Assembly: GCF_921293095.1 (NCBI RefSeq)
Contig: NC_060258.1
Coordinates: forward strand, 5,966,607 to 6,030,606
Source: Ischnura elegans
Taxonomy: Eukaryota > Arthropoda > Insecta > Odonata > Coenagrionidae
Length of the DNA stretch: 64,000 nt
Direction: 5' to 3'
The translations under genes were made by a program, and so were the position numbers. A model generated the notes under the pieces. The model was not told the DNA's origin. It ran no database searches and saw nothing but the letters and a program-made list of their open reading frames with translations. This document shows, in pieces, positions 49,601 to 59,862 of the stretch; positions within the stretch are counted from its first letter, which is position 1, and the number at the start of each line of letters is the position of its first letter.

Positions 49601-52600
49601 GATCCTTCTATATAGAGCTGAATCAAGGATCATTGACAAAATAACAGAAAAAAAATTATTATGTACCTTTAAAATGAAGTTTTTAGAGCAGATATTTTGG
49701 ACCCATAAGACAAAATGAAATCTGGTAAATAAAACACAACAGGGAACTCAACACTTCAACTTGCCAAACATAGTTGCTGAAACTTAAGAGCTGCAGATTG
49801 TGATGAGCAGGGCGCGCAATACAAAGACAGCTAGAGGCCCTAGTAAAACAAGTCTCGGAAGAAAACCCTGATGGAAGACAACCTCCAGGAAGACTGAAAA
49901 AATATGGAAGGATGAGGTGCAGAAGATAGAAAGAATTGGAGGCAGACAGTTGGCGAGGCTAAGTACAATTTAAGGTATAAATGGCCATTGGAGTAAGCAG
50001 TATTAACCCAGGTATTTGTCACCAACCCAGGGGTAAAAGGCTTGAAGCCCACCTAAATATATATATATATATTTATATAAGTCCACCAACTTCATCATCA
50101 ACACTTCATGCTGCTACAATTGGTTGATCAATGAGGTGAATTTATTTGGTCATGTGCATCACAAAATAAAGGTATTCTGTGCCACATAATGCATTGTGAT
50201 GGACTCTAGCCAGTTCATATTGCATTTTGTTACTGTGGTGGAGTATAAAATTATCCACCAATATTGCATATCTAAAAAAATATGCAGGCATAATATGTCA
50301 GATTCCATTCTTTTTATTTGGTAGTACAGGAACTACTTGTCTTTCAGAATTTTGCCCTCGCAATACTCTCATGCAACCGGGAGTTTTAAAAGCAATATAT
50401 CCCTTATACCGAGGAAATAATCATACCCGTCGCATTATGAAAAGGCGCAAAAGATCCAGCTACGAATTCTTCGCCATATTCTCCGAAGTATGCTTCGCCC
50501 TCGATTCACCTAGAATGGAATCTACTCTCCTCGGGACATCATTGGACAGAGCCTACATATCGGGCATTGAGACTGGCGTAAAACCCAATCGTTCCGGTGG
50601 TGTAGTGGGTAAAGTATCATGCTTCGAATCAGAAGTTCCACGGATCAAGTCCCAGTGACGGATGACTTGATGCTGCACACACACGCACACTGTAAACATT
50701 TTTCTGATCTTAAAACTTCGCAATACCTATCATTAGGTCCATAGGATGTTGCGTGGCTATTGAATTCTCACGCGCTTATTTATTTGTTGAAATTCAACCA
50801 CCATATTGCATAGCCATTTGGGCAGTTGACTGTGGAGTGAATTTTGACCGCCATTTCCGCGTCGTCCAGCACCGTTTCAAGGCCCCTAACCATTAGCTGC
50901 ATGTGCGATGTGTCACGGCCTACACTTCTTCTCCCCTTCAAGGGAAAACTCGTATAGAGTTCCTCAAAGCAGAATGAAAGCACTTTTATGAGCCACCTCC
51001 GAGAAATCAGTTGTTTGTTTTCAGTTCAGTGTTGCAATGCTTTGCTTAATATTCTACGCCTAATAATAGTTTCCCGAGGATTATATTAGAGCAACTTGTA
51101 ACCTACTGCAATTGAAAAGAAATGCGAAGCCGAATTGATTTAGGCAATGGAATATGTTATGGTCATTTTAAGGTTCAATAATTTCTTTCATGAAGTTATC
51201 CGAAGAAATTGATTAATTTGTTCAGTAAACGATTTCTTTCACAGTGAAATGAGAGGAGTAAATAGAGTTTTTTGAACTTCATAATGTCTTCAAAATTTAA
51301 TTTTTAATCACATAGATGATCCATATGAACGCATGTTTGATTAACAACATCAATTAAAAATTTGATCTTTATCAAAATAGATGTATTTGAACTAAGCGTT
51401 AAATGTTTTTCAGTTTTATAAACTGACGTAAAATGAGAATCAGAAAAGTATTATAATTTTCACATACTGAAAAGTTATTTAGGAAACTCGAAATTTGAAT
51501 GGGTGGAAAGGAACTTAATGGAATTCGACTCTATTTTTGAATCAATAGGAGGGAATGAATTTTATTTAGAATTTGTTTCCGTGGTAACAGAATTAGGTAT
51601 CATTAATATTTCCTTGCTAAAAGTTGATGCATCTCATGGACTGATATATTTTTTCTTGTGAATTTCTCGTTCAGGAATAATCAATCAATGGATTCTCGAA
51701 TTTATTTCTTCCAATTCTAGTGAATATTTCTTTCACTCAAATCCGATCTTTGATGCTAGCTTTCTTAATCAATTCCTGCATAATTCTCCTCTTCTCTGAA
51801 ACACACCTTGCAGCCTTTTACCTGTCCACTCCATTTTTGTCCGATTCGTTTTCCGAAAAATATTGAATGTCCACAATTAAACTCATTTACTTTTCTTTTG
51901 CTGCGAAGACTGCTTCAGAAGTCCATCTTTGATGCACATTTCAATTATGCAACAATCATGGAAGTAAATCCTTCGTAAGAAAGTGAAAAGAAAATGTCTG
52001 CTGTATATGAGGTAAATTTTTGTAAGCATTACGTGGCTTACTGGAAATATATTTTTTCATAAGACAATGGGAAAATTCGACCGCACTCTATAATTCACGG
52101 CACGGACAAAACAAAACTCTATCGCTCCTCCTCAATGAATAGAAAATACTGGAAATTCGGCCATAAAATGAAGATGTCGCAATGAATGGTAATTCATATA
52201 ATTACAAGAATAAAATTTCTTCATTGATAGGTGAAGGTTATGAGAAATCATTTTTAATTTATTAAAAGTTAGTTTGTAAATTATCATAAATGACTTACAA
52301 CCCCATTTCTGACGCGAAATTACCTCGAATGATTGATTGTGAGATTTATGCTATTCCTTAACCTGTGTTGAGTGCTAAAGGTAACGAAAAGTTCGAAGTA
52401 GAGATTAAATAAATAGCGGAAAACGCGAATAGTCCAATATTTCTATGACTTCGAAAAAACATTAGTTCCATAATAATGATGAGATATTTTAAAAATGATT
52501 GCGTAATGCTCATTTTGTTGGACAATTTAAGGGTATGTCTAACCTCTGTTAACTTGGCCGTTTGCTCAACGTTTCTGATGAAATACATACGCAAACGCTC

Positions 52601-52936
52601 AAAATTAGCCGACTGATAACTACTGAGTTTGGGCGGCTTGATGTTCTGCCTTCACACAGCTCTGAGGAACTTCCAAGGAATTTTCCCTTGAAATGAGGGA
52701 GGAGTAGTAGGCCGTGACACATCGCACATGCAGCTAATGTTAAGGGCCTTGAAGCGGTACTGGACGACGTGGAACTGGTAGTCAAAATTCACTCCACAGT
52801 CAACTGCCCAAGTGGCTATGCAATATGGTGGTTGAATTTCAACAAATAAATGAGCGCGAAAGAATTTAATAGCCTTGCAACCTCCTATGGACCTAATGAT
52901 AGGTATTGCGAAGTTTTAAGATCAGAAAAATGTTTA

Positions 52937-52982
<46 letters not shown>

Positions 52983-55900
52983 CATCAAGTCATCCGTCAC
53001 TGGGACTTGATCCGTGGAACCTCTGACTCGAAGCATGATACTTTACCCACTACACCACCGGAACGATTGGGTTCTAAGGCAGTCTCAATGCTCAATATGT
53101 TGGCTGTGTCCACGATGTCCGGACGAGAGCAGATTCCATGGTAGGTGAGTCGAGGGCGAAGCATACTTCGGAGAATATGGCGAAGAATTCGTAGCTGGAT
53201 CTTTTGCGCCTTGTCATAATACGACGGGTATGATTATTTCCCCGGTATAAGGGCTATTGCTTTTAAAACTCCCGGTTGTATGAGAGTATTGCGAGGGCAA
53301 AATTTTGGAAGACAAGTAGTTCCTGAACTGGCCGCTCTCAGACGCCAACGAGCTTTGCGTTAATTTTTTCCACCACTGTACATAAGTATGATGAGGCAGT
53401 TAACTCCTTGATTCCATTTCATGTGTGTATGCTTTCATCCTTCCTTAAAGGTCACCAGTAGGAGAGGATTCTCAGAAGCACTTTCAGCTGCTGAATCCAT
53501 CATTGGCACTGGGTTGCAACTTGAAAGGCTTTATTGTTTTACAATCAAGTATATCTGCAGCCCCCTACAAGTTGGAGATGGATGCTTGTCAGGTTGCCAC
53601 CCAATGAAAAATCACACCGACAGCAAAGCGTACAAAAGTTCCTTTTGTACGCTCCGCTATCGGTGTGATTAACTAAGAAGGAAGAAATTAGTTAATGATT
53701 GCAACAGGTTATTTGCCCAGAACACCCTCACACCGCGCGATTTAAGTAAGAAGGAATAAGATACGGAAATAAAAGAACTTGTTAGAAGCCAACGAGTAAC
53801 GGACGCAGTGGGGACGAAACGATGGATACCGAAGAAACGAGAGATTCGAAATTGCTTTTAAATGCCGATGGATCAAACTACTACCCATGGTCAAAGAGAC
53901 TGGAGGCGAAGTTGATCGACAAAAACTGCTGGGATGCAATTGACCCGGGGTTTGGCGACGCCGTCACGAAAATGACGATGAAGAAGACGCCATTGGAGGG
54001 CTCAATGCTGAACAGCTGAGAATCAACCGAAAGGCGCGCGGCATAATATTCGATGCTCTGAATAGCTGCACAATTTATGATGTCGGCGAACTCAAACTCG
54101 CGAAGAAAGCATGGGACACGATACGGCAAATGTACGGGGAGTTCGGCATTATTCACACAATGCTGTTCTTCAAGCAAATGGCACGGCTAGATAAGACGGC
54201 TGGTAAGTCAATGCCCAAGTGTATATCGACGATGCACGAGCTCATCCAAAAGGTGAGAATGGGCGGAATTCCTATTGACGACCGGTGTTTCGCGGCATTT
54301 CTCCTCATGGGGCTACCGTTGTCCGAGTACGACTCGTTCGTAAGATCATTTGAAGGTAACCTTGGAGATCTTACGTCCAGAAATGTAAAAGAAAGGTTGC
54401 TAATGGAGGAAAGAAGGTCAGAACTGGTAGCTACGTCCTCAAGCATGGAGGAAACAATAGCCATTCAATGAGAAAAATAGCAGGCCAAGCGGTGGAAAGT
54501 ACAGGCATTACAGTCAGAGTGGCAACTGTTCCCAAAGTAAATGGAAAGGAGAACACAGCGTAAGCCAAATGATGTGCTATTCATGCAAGGGACTTGGTCT
54601 CATGGCGAGGCATTGTCCATTGTGGCTCGATTTCAAGGAGCAACAGGCAATGAAAGATGCCAATGGCAAAGCTTCAGTGGCAAGCCGTGCAAGGAAAGAT
54701 GAGCAGGAGAAGGAAATGGAAGCCGTACTTCTTTGGGCTAAGGGTGGTGCCCATGCATACGTAAGCAGAGAATCAGAGGGAAAATGGTTTGTTGACTCTG
54801 GAGCTTCTGACCACATGTGTGGCGACATAAACGCATTCAAGGAGCTTGACACGTCAAGAAAGGGATCTGTAAAAATGGGTGACGGACTCAAGTTATAAGC
54901 AGAAGGCATCGGGACTGTTGAGGTGATATCAGAGAGGAAAATCACCTTGACAGAAGTAATGTATGTACCTAAGCTCTACTGCAATCTATCTGTGCACCGC
55001 CTGACTAAGAAAGGCGGAAAAATAATTTTTGAAGGAGGAATTGCCATAGCAGTGATGGAGGGGAAGACCATATTTCGGGCATTGAAGGATAATTCTACTA
55101 ATAAAATGTATGCAATGGAAGTAAACATACCAACCAGGCAAGAAGATGCACTCCAAGTGAATTCCATGGAAACTTGGCACAAGAGGCCCGGTTATGGAAG
55201 TAAGGACTCGATTAGCAAGGTCCATGTGCCAAGTGGAATAAAGAAAGAAGACAGAGCAAGGAAGGACACAATAGGCAAAATCCATGTGCCAAGTGGAATA
55301 ATGAAAGAAGACAGAGCAAGGAAGGACACAATCAGCAAGATCCATGTGCCAAGTAGAATAAAGAAAGAAGACAGAGCAAGGAAGGACACAATAGGCAAAA
55401 TCCATGTGCCAAGTGGAATAATGAAAGAAGACAGAGCAAGGAAGGACACAATCAGCAAGATCCATGTGCCAAGTAGAATAAAGAAAGAAGACCGAGAGAG
55501 ATGGGAAACATGCATCCAGGGGAAGTTGACAAGGAAGCTGTCCCCTGCTATCACCTCAAGAGCAAGTAGGCCTCTCGAATTGGTCCACACGATTGGATAC
55601 GAAGAAAATACGAAGGACGGGTACTGCTCACTCAACCTTGAAACAAACGAGGTCATTGTAAGGAGGGATGCCGTTTTTCATGAAAAACAATTCCAATGTA
55701 AGGAAACCCCAGGAAAGACTCCTAAGAGAACCAATTACTATTGCCCTGAATTGCTACTCTCTGTCTCTGAAGAAAGTGAAGAGTATAGTATATCACGGGA
55801 TGACCTGAGAAACGAGTATCCTGTGATTCATGATATCCCTGACCTACCAAACAACCACCATGAAGTGGGAGTGGAGAAGGTGGCACCCCAAGTCCTAAGG

Positions 55901-58286
55901 CAGTCACAAAGAAGGCCAAAATTTTAGATATGTGTACGCATAGATGATGAATGCAGCAATACATCATGTTTAACCTGTTCAGCATATGCCACATCATCTG
56001 CCATCAAATGCATTGAGGAGGAGCCTTTAAGTTTGAAGGAAGCCAAGGCCAGCCCAAGCAAGTACAATTGGAAAGAAGCTATGGATGAAGAAGCAGCAAG
56101 ACTCACGGAGCTTAACACTTGGGATATCCTACCCAGACCTAAGGGGAAGACTGTTGCTGGACCCACTCAGAAATTCAAAATCAAGACTGACTTAACTGGA
56201 AACACTAAAAAGTATTGACCAAGAGAGAAAGAGTTATATGGGATTATTTGTGGATGACCTGGCAATTTGGGCGGATGAAGAGGATGATCTCAATAAGTTC
56301 AAAGAAAATGTAAACAACAAGGTAGAGATAAGAGAGCTTGGAGAGATCTCAGACTTCCTATCAATCCATGCACTGATATTTGGCGATCATTGCATGAGCA
56401 TTGACCAATGTGCTTACATTGAAAGGATCCTGGATGAGTTTGGACTGACTGACTCGAAAGGAATTGACCGTCCATTACGCAAAATCCCATTTAATGAAAA
56501 AGTAGAAGGGTATTGTGATGCTGATTTTGCCAACAACGTAAGGCTGATAGAAAATCCTCCAGTGGGTTGGTGGTGCTGCTAGCTGGTGGTCCTATGGAGT
56601 GGAGGTGCAAAAAGCAGACAGCTGTCGCCACATCTACCAAGCATGCAGAGTACGTGGCAATGGCTGTGGCTGCTCAAGAGTGCCTGTGGCTGAGGAATGT
56701 TCTACATGATGTTGGGGCCAGTGAGAGGTGTGTACAGTCCTGCATTTTTGGTGACAACATTGGTGCCCTATCCCTGGCTGAAAAGGATGAGGTCGACAAG
56801 AGGTCCAAGGCAATAAACATCAAGTACCACTTCATCAAGGACTGCGTCGAGAGGGGCCTGATTAAGGTGCAGTATGTAATATCCTGAGACAACCTAGCTG
56901 ACCTACTTACGAAGTCTCTGACGGGTAGAAAGACTTGAGAACTATCCATAAGGATTGGGCTAACTGTTCCCTAAGTAAAGTGATTTTGTTTTTGTTTTAA
57001 GAGTTGTCATGTTACATTACCATTTTTGCAAGTGCTGTTTATTTTTTGTGAAATGGGGACATTGAACATTAGTGTTGGTGATGTGCTTATTTTGATAAAT
57101 ATCAAGGGGAAGTGTTGGAGTGAGTGATTTTTATTGCTTATGTTTCATTTATACGGTTCATATTAATATTACCAGTAGTCTGTTTAGTTTACGATTGTTG
57201 TCTTTGTTTGTTGCTATGTTGTTGCTACGTGTAACCATGTCTTGTTTTGTGAGTCTTACGTAAAGTAAGTGAAATAGAAAGACGTTCCAGTTCCTTTTGT
57301 ACGCTCTGCTATTGGTGCGATTAACTAAATAGGAAGAAATTAGTTAATAATTGCAACATTACAAATATACTTAAATCAGACAACAAACCGTATTTACTTA
57401 TCACCACCGAAACATCAACTGCAATGTAACAAGCACTTTGCATGGAGATTGAGAAACACAGCTTGCAGGAAACTGGGCTAGTTTCACTATTCCGTCAACC
57501 ATGAACGACGACCTTTAAAGTTCTCCAATATTATCAATTAAGTAAAATAATGCTCTACTTATTTTTAATCTCTAATTTAAGTAATTTTAAAATACAGTAG
57601 GATTTACCAGCTCCAATAAGTCATACAATATTCTACTTATCAAGCCGTGACATCAAGTGTATAATGAATCACATTTTTGAATTAATCCAATCAAATTACT
57701 GTTATAACAAGTTGAATCCACAAATAATAATCTACCTGGATTTCTCACTGCTGTCGACTCAAACCAAACACTCTCACTCAACATTTTCAGAAACATACCA
57801 TGCACCAGTCTTCAAAAGAGAATAAACGAAAGTACTCACCCAAAAGCAATTAATCCCAGAACATTTTCTCAGCTTTGCGTCCGATTCTAAACAAGTAATT
57901 TTGAAAACACTGAATTCCGTGAGCTTTTTCAAACATAGTGGACACAGGGTGGTGGGCAGACCATCTCCCACAGCAACCTAAGATAACAATCAACACACTA
58001 AACATTGAAGAAGTGCGAAATGATGCTGGTCACAAGGAATAATGAAAGCAACATGATAAAAGCTAAATAGATAAGTCGTAGGCATCGAACCACTTACTTC
58101 TAAACCGAGCAAACTCTTTAGGGCATCCTTCACAGTTACTCTGCAAGCCACGTTGGAAGTGTAAATGTTGTAATAATAATCATTATTCTTCATGCATAGT
58201 CTGCACAAGGTACCCTCAGAATCCCTTTCTGATGAAGCGGCGCAAATCCCGGCTGTACGATTCATGTTTAAATTCCAATCACTCAT
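37000..58286 (-). CDS. ZAD-C2H2 zinc-finger protein, eight exons
   Basis: Likely DNA-binding nuclear regulator. Exons on the minus strand: 58286-58098, 57977-57840, 49436-49317, 48869-48750, 47673-47554, 46349-46218, 40439-40376 and 37682-37000. All introns are GT-AG and all phases agree (0,0,0,0,0,0,1). The sum is 1566 bp, 521 residues plus stop. Exons 1-2 make a ZAD (four Cys: CRLC and CPLC), which pairs such proteins. Exons 3-5 are repeats of each other. Exon 8 carries five C2H2 fingers with KEKP/GEKP linkers. The start at 58265 (MNRTAG) is better than 58286 because the inverted paralogue has no ATG at the first site and starts with MNRTAG; that gives 514 residues. Downstream finger remnants suggest a once longer array. 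The 21-kb span is due to transposons in the introns. Missed exons are possible. Confidence 0.85.
37683..40375 (-). other. Intron 7 of the ZAD-C2H2 gene
   Basis: 2.7 kb, AT-rich, no repeat family, exon or RNA recognised. A few 60-80 codon frames (39102-39314, 39244-39480, 39680-39904) lack any signature. Confidence 0.55.
40376..40439 (-). CDS. Exon 7
   Basis: 64-bp exon between acceptor TTTCAG and donor GTGAGT. Encodes [21 protein letters not shown] plus one base. The phase fits exons 6 and 8. No domain. Support is splice sites and phase only, so it is the least certain exon together with exon 6. Confidence 0.7.
41053..41604. mobile_element. 552-bp MITE with ACCCCTGTCG ends
   Basis: Inverted ends ACCCCTGTCGATTTCTGTAA match perfectly and the similarity continues about 15 bp further inward (aatgcctgtt against aacgcctgtt). 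AAC precedes (41050-41052) and follows (41605-41607), a possible 3-bp target duplication. The interior has more than a dozen copies of GGAACAG/CTGTTCC-like words. No coding capacity. Confidence 0.83.
42590..43545 (-). pseudogene. Tigger/pogo transposase relic (CENP-B-like domains)
   Basis: Minus strand. The psq-type helix-turn-helix ([16 protein letters not shown], then [15 protein letters not shown]) is followed by a CENP-B HTH ([20 protein letters not shown], then [11 protein letters not shown]). After that comes [11 protein letters not shown] and LIEGYEP. Right after the TGA at 42939 the frame resumes as [11 protein letters not shown], the first Asp block of the DDE catalytic domain. A CHGGK-like piece follows in another frame and similarity fades near 42600. 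It is a dead DNA transposon gene lying in intron 6, on the same strand as the host gene. No ends were found. Confidence 0.85.
45795..45944. mobile_element. Small palindromic MITE-like element
   Basis: Perfect 14-bp inverted repeat GGTGTAATATTATT (45795-45808) and its complement (45931-45944). Internal words cagaatac, tgcaccgg and ggtgcaat recur in both orientations. Similar cagaata/gcagccct words continue to about 45998, so the true border may be wider. Confidence 0.55.
46218..46349 (-). CDS. Exon 6
   Basis: 132 bp, phase 0 at both ends, acceptor TTTCAG and donor GTATGC. Encodes 44 residues: an acidic Ser/Thr stretch ([16 protein letters not shown]), then MTDREWNLV, then [14 protein letters not shown]. 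Not homologous in length to exons 3-5. Domain unknown. Confidence 0.72.
46350..47553 (-). other. Intron 5, nothing recognised
   Basis: 1.2 kb. Overlapping 65-70 codon frames near 46688-47176 lack any signature. No repeat family recognised. Confidence 0.5.
47554..47673 (-). CDS. Exon 5 (third copy of the 40-codon repeat exon)
   Basis: 120 bp, phase 0-0, donor GTGAGT. Encodes [20 protein letters not shown] then [19 protein letters not shown]. Contains VKEE (psi-K-x-E) and the shared [13 protein letters not shown] core. The first residue is Phe where exons 3 and 4 have Cys. Confidence 0.85.
47674..48749 (-). other. Intron 4, mostly a Tigger-type MITE
   Basis: The element at 47715-48369 fills more than half of this intron. 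It is followed by an imperfect (AAT)n/(AAC)n run at about 48371-48402. The rest is plain. Confidence 0.6.
47715..48369. mobile_element. Tigger/pogo-type MITE, TA target site
   Basis: TA (47713-47714 and 48370-48371) flanks 655 bp. The left end is CAGTAAAACCTCTATG and the right end, inverted, is CAGTTGAACCTCTATAG. CAGT-AACCTC ends with a TA duplication are typical of pogo/Tigger. Subterminal aacctct words repeat near 47757, 47813 and 48291. No coding capacity. Confidence 0.85.
48750..48869 (-). CDS. Exon 4 (second copy of the 40-codon repeat exon)
   Basis: 120 bp, phase 0-0, acceptor CCAG, donor GTGAGT. Encodes [20 protein letters not shown] then [20 protein letters not shown]. Contains VKVE and the PDGIES core. 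The plus-strand 149-codon frame across it is a shadow. Confidence 0.87.
48870..49316 (-). other. Intron 3, nothing recognised
   Basis: 447 bp. Parts of it (for example the 48940-49020 and 49500-49570 stretches with tagaagtat, catcagaacca) resemble the sequence upstream of exon 3. This suggests that the exon duplication included flanking intron. Confidence 0.6.
49317..49436 (-). CDS. Exon 3 (first copy of the 40-codon repeat exon)
   Basis: 120 bp, phase 0-0, acceptor TTCCAG, donor GTAAGT. Encodes [20 protein letters not shown] then [20 protein letters not shown]. Contains IKVE and the [13 protein letters not shown] core. Confidence 0.87.
50594..50655 (+). repeat. tRNA-like (SINE-like) segment in the left arm
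   Basis: tggtgtagtgggt (50598-50610) resembles an A box and ggatcaagtcc (50642-50652) a B box, at tRNA-like spacing. The inverted counterpart lies at 53003-53062 in the other arm. It is not a full tRNA: no matching acceptor stem is seen. Confidence 0.5.
52939..52979. repeat. (GT)n microsatellite
   Basis: About 20 GT units inside the right arm. The left arm has only a short CACACACACGCACAC at the same place, so the run expanded in one arm. The CVCVCV reading frame over it is not a gene. Confidence 0.95.
53609..53670. repeat. Inverted repeat at the left edge of the Copia fossil
   Basis: AATCACACCGACAGC and AGCGTACAAAAG on the left mirror CTTTTGTACGCTCCGC and ATCGGTGTGATT on the right, forming a hairpin of about 30 bp per arm. 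The right arm is LTR sequence, also found near 57293-57330. The left arm is an inverted copy of it. Confidence 0.82.
55210..55495 (+). repeat. 60-bp tandem array inside the Copia fossil
   Basis: About five units of 60 bp, each containing atccatgtgccaagt, aagaagacagagcaagg and aaggacaca, alternate between two slightly different versions so that the higher-order period is 120 bp. It lies between protease-side and RT-side sequence. Not CRISPR: there are no spacers. Confidence 0.92.
57113..57358 (+). repeat. 3' LTR of the Copia fossil
   Basis: 246 bp from TGTTGGAGTGAGTG to AATTGCAACA, with TGTTG/CAACA inverted ends. The last 70 bp match 53637-53706. Confidence 0.85.
57840..57977 (-). CDS. Exon 2: second half of the ZAD
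   Basis: 138 bp, phase 0-0. Acceptor TTAG, donor GTGAGT. Encodes [22 protein letters not shown] then [22 protein letters not shown] supplies the second Cys pair of the ZAD. The paralogue at 59755 matches up to SDANL. Confidence 0.9.
58098..58286 (-). CDS. Exon 1: start and first half of the ZAD
   Basis: [20 protein letters not shown] provides the first Cys pair. The donor is GAA then GTAAGT, phase 0. The upstream ATG (58286, MSDWNLN) has no counterpart in the paralogue, where ATT replaces it, so 58265 is the likelier start. Compared with the paralogue the exon has extra residues [11 protein letters not shown] before LCRLC. Confidence 0.88.
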
Positions 58287-59498
58287 TCAATATTCAAATA
58301 TGTTTACCTAATTGTCGTTGAAATCATCAACACAAAACAGAACGAGATCTCCAGATTCGTCGCGCGAACTACATACATTTGATTATACAACATATATTTA
58401 GAATGCTTACGATGAAAGACAACTTCAAATTTTAATATTTAAATAACTCGTAATCACCTCAACAAAAAATTCACCACAGCAAAATGGATAATGTTAGCAG
58501 TTCACTGTAATACTCAACGTTAATAAAAGATCATGCAATAAAGATTGACTTGCTTTCGCTTAGTGTTAGTTTTCACTTTTACCGCTAGAGGCATATACAC
58601 ATAGCAGGCCTTTAATCAAGGCGCGTTTCGGCAGAAGTGAATATAAAGTATAAGACTGAGTTTGCCAATAAAATGAGTGTGATGTGTATTTTTATATTCC
58701 TGATATTTAAAATATTCCTACTTCTCTCATTAAAAAAAATCCATCATTCAAAAGCATCACTCATAATATTCAAATGAGAAAATTGTTTTCTATGGCTTTC
58801 TTTCAAAGTTAATTTTGTGTCACTAACGTATTTCCTCAATATGTATAATTTTAAATATATTTTATAATTTAAAGAGACAGTTAGTCACCTCATCTACTCT
58901 TTTCAGACCTATTTTAAAGTTAATTTACCTATATGTTTTTAAAAATTCTATCGTTGTATAGTCGTTTAATGTGTCCACTATCACCGCGCAACACAGTGCT
59001 TCTTTCCATTAGCATTAATGTTGCTTGCATAGTCTTTAATGAGACTTAAGGTATTTATAGTCCTCGTCGACCTCTACTAATAGGAAGACGGCGGGGATCA
59101 CAATTGAAATAAACACATTTTTTCTTCTATTAATATTCAGAACGCGAACTGATTGTAAGCCTGCTATGTGTTTGTGCCTCTAGCGGTATCAGTTAAAACT
59201 AGCCGACAGCCAATGCAAGCCAATCTTTGCTTGCATGATTTTATATTAAAATTGCTCGTGAGTATTCTCGTTAATCGTCTCTATCCATTTTGCTGTGGTG
59301 TATTTTTTCTTGAGGTCATTGTGAGTTATTTTATTTTTAAAAGTTAAACTAGTCTTTCTCCGTGAGCGTTCAAAATATATACTGTATTCATGAATGTAGT
59401 TTTCGCGACGAATTTGGAGATCTCAGTCTATTATGTGGAGATGATTTCATCGAGGATATAACTTATTTAAAGGTTGAATTAGTGATTGAAACTAGAGC
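58287..59498. promoter_or_regulatory. Shared region between the divergent ZAD starts
   Basis: 1.2 kb, AT-rich, between two start codons pointing away from each other. Both sides are inverted copies for the nearest several hundred bases, so the two promoters derive from one. No TATA box or initiator can be claimed by eye. Confidence 0.45.
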
Positions 59499-59862
59499 AT
59501 GAATCGTACTGCCGGGATTGTCACGGACTTGTGCAGACTATGCATGAAGAATAATGATTATTATTACAACATATTCACTTCAAACGTAGCTTGCAGAGTA
59601 ACTGTGAAGGATGCCATTCATGGATTACTCGGTTTGGAAGTAAGTAGCTCGATACATCTTATCGATATTTATTTTTCATATTGATTTCTTTATTCTGTGT
59701 TATGAGTATAATTTCATATTCTTTCAATGTATAGCGTGTTGATTGCTATATTAGGTTGCTGTGGGAGATGGTCTGCCTAGCAACCTGTGTCCAGTATGTC
59801 TGAAGAAGCTCACGGAATTTAGTGTTTTCAAAAAGATATGTTTAGAATCGGACGCAAACCTG
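59499..59862 (+). pseudogene. ZAD-only paralogue (inverted copy), interrupted in exon 2
   Basis: Exon 1 (59499-59639) encodes [19 protein letters not shown] through GLLGLE with a GTAAGT donor. Exon 2 (59755-59862) follows TTAG and encodes [20 protein letters not shown] through CLESDANL. All four ZAD cysteines are present and both splice sites are kept. After SDANL the sequence changes to a GC-rich MITE-like insert where the main gene has [10 protein letters not shown] and a donor. No repeat exons or fingers are found downstream to the window end. It is either a gene fragment or a ZAD-only protein reading into the insert. Confidence 0.78.

Larger units (their letters stand above)
50327..53325. 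mobile_element. 3-kb element with long (about 650-700 bp) terminal inverted repeats
   Basis: The left arm, 50327 to about 50970, and the right arm, about 52650-53325, are inverted copies. Both begin CAGGAACTACTTGTCTT read inward, and share ttgcgagggcaaaat, cggtggtgtagtgggtaaag and tgcgatgtgtcacggcctac. The similarity has gaps and many changes. The centre (about 50980-52640) is AT-rich without a gene. No target duplication is obvious. It could be a foldback transposon or an old inverted duplication of a repeat. Confidence 0.72.
53637..57358 (+). mobile_element. Ty1/Copia LTR retrotransposon fossil
   Basis: Lies in intron 2, antisense to the host gene. Parts seen: a partial 5' LTR (53637-53706) followed by a primer-site-like ggttatttgccc, a gag region (about 53822-54470), a knuckle-like [14 protein letters not shown] (54573 on), protease [12 protein letters not shown] (about 54793), reverse transcriptase [12 protein letters not shown] (about 56242), RNase [14 protein letters not shown] (about 56627) and TKSL at the end, a purine tract (aaggggaag) and 3' LTR (57113-57358, TGTTGGAG to TTGCAACA). 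The middle also holds a 60-bp tandem array. It is broken, with roughly half a dozen or more breaks. Age is hard to fix because too little of the 5' LTR remains. Confidence 0.87.
49437..57839 (-). other. Intron 2, carrying a long-inverted-repeat element and a Copia fossil
   Basis: 8.4 kb. Named insertions are 50327-53325 and 53637-57358. The piece 49437-50326 has an imperfect (AT)n near 50056-50080 and no gene. 53326-53608 is plain. 57360-57839 belongs to the inverted duplication. Confidence 0.65.

Noticed and set aside
50594-50655. Functional tRNA gene
   Set aside because: A and B boxes are present but there is no paired acceptor stem, and it lies in both arms of a repeat.
52941-53144. 67-codon frame starting MCVCVCVCV
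   Set aside because: Produced by the (GT)n run inside the long inverted repeat.
55210-55495. CRISPR-like array
   Set aside because: Units are directly adjacent without unique spacers, inside an LTR element in an animal genome.
55192-55656. Long minus-strand frames over the 60-bp array
   Set aside because: Shadow frames of a tandem repeat whose period is a multiple of three; no independent support.
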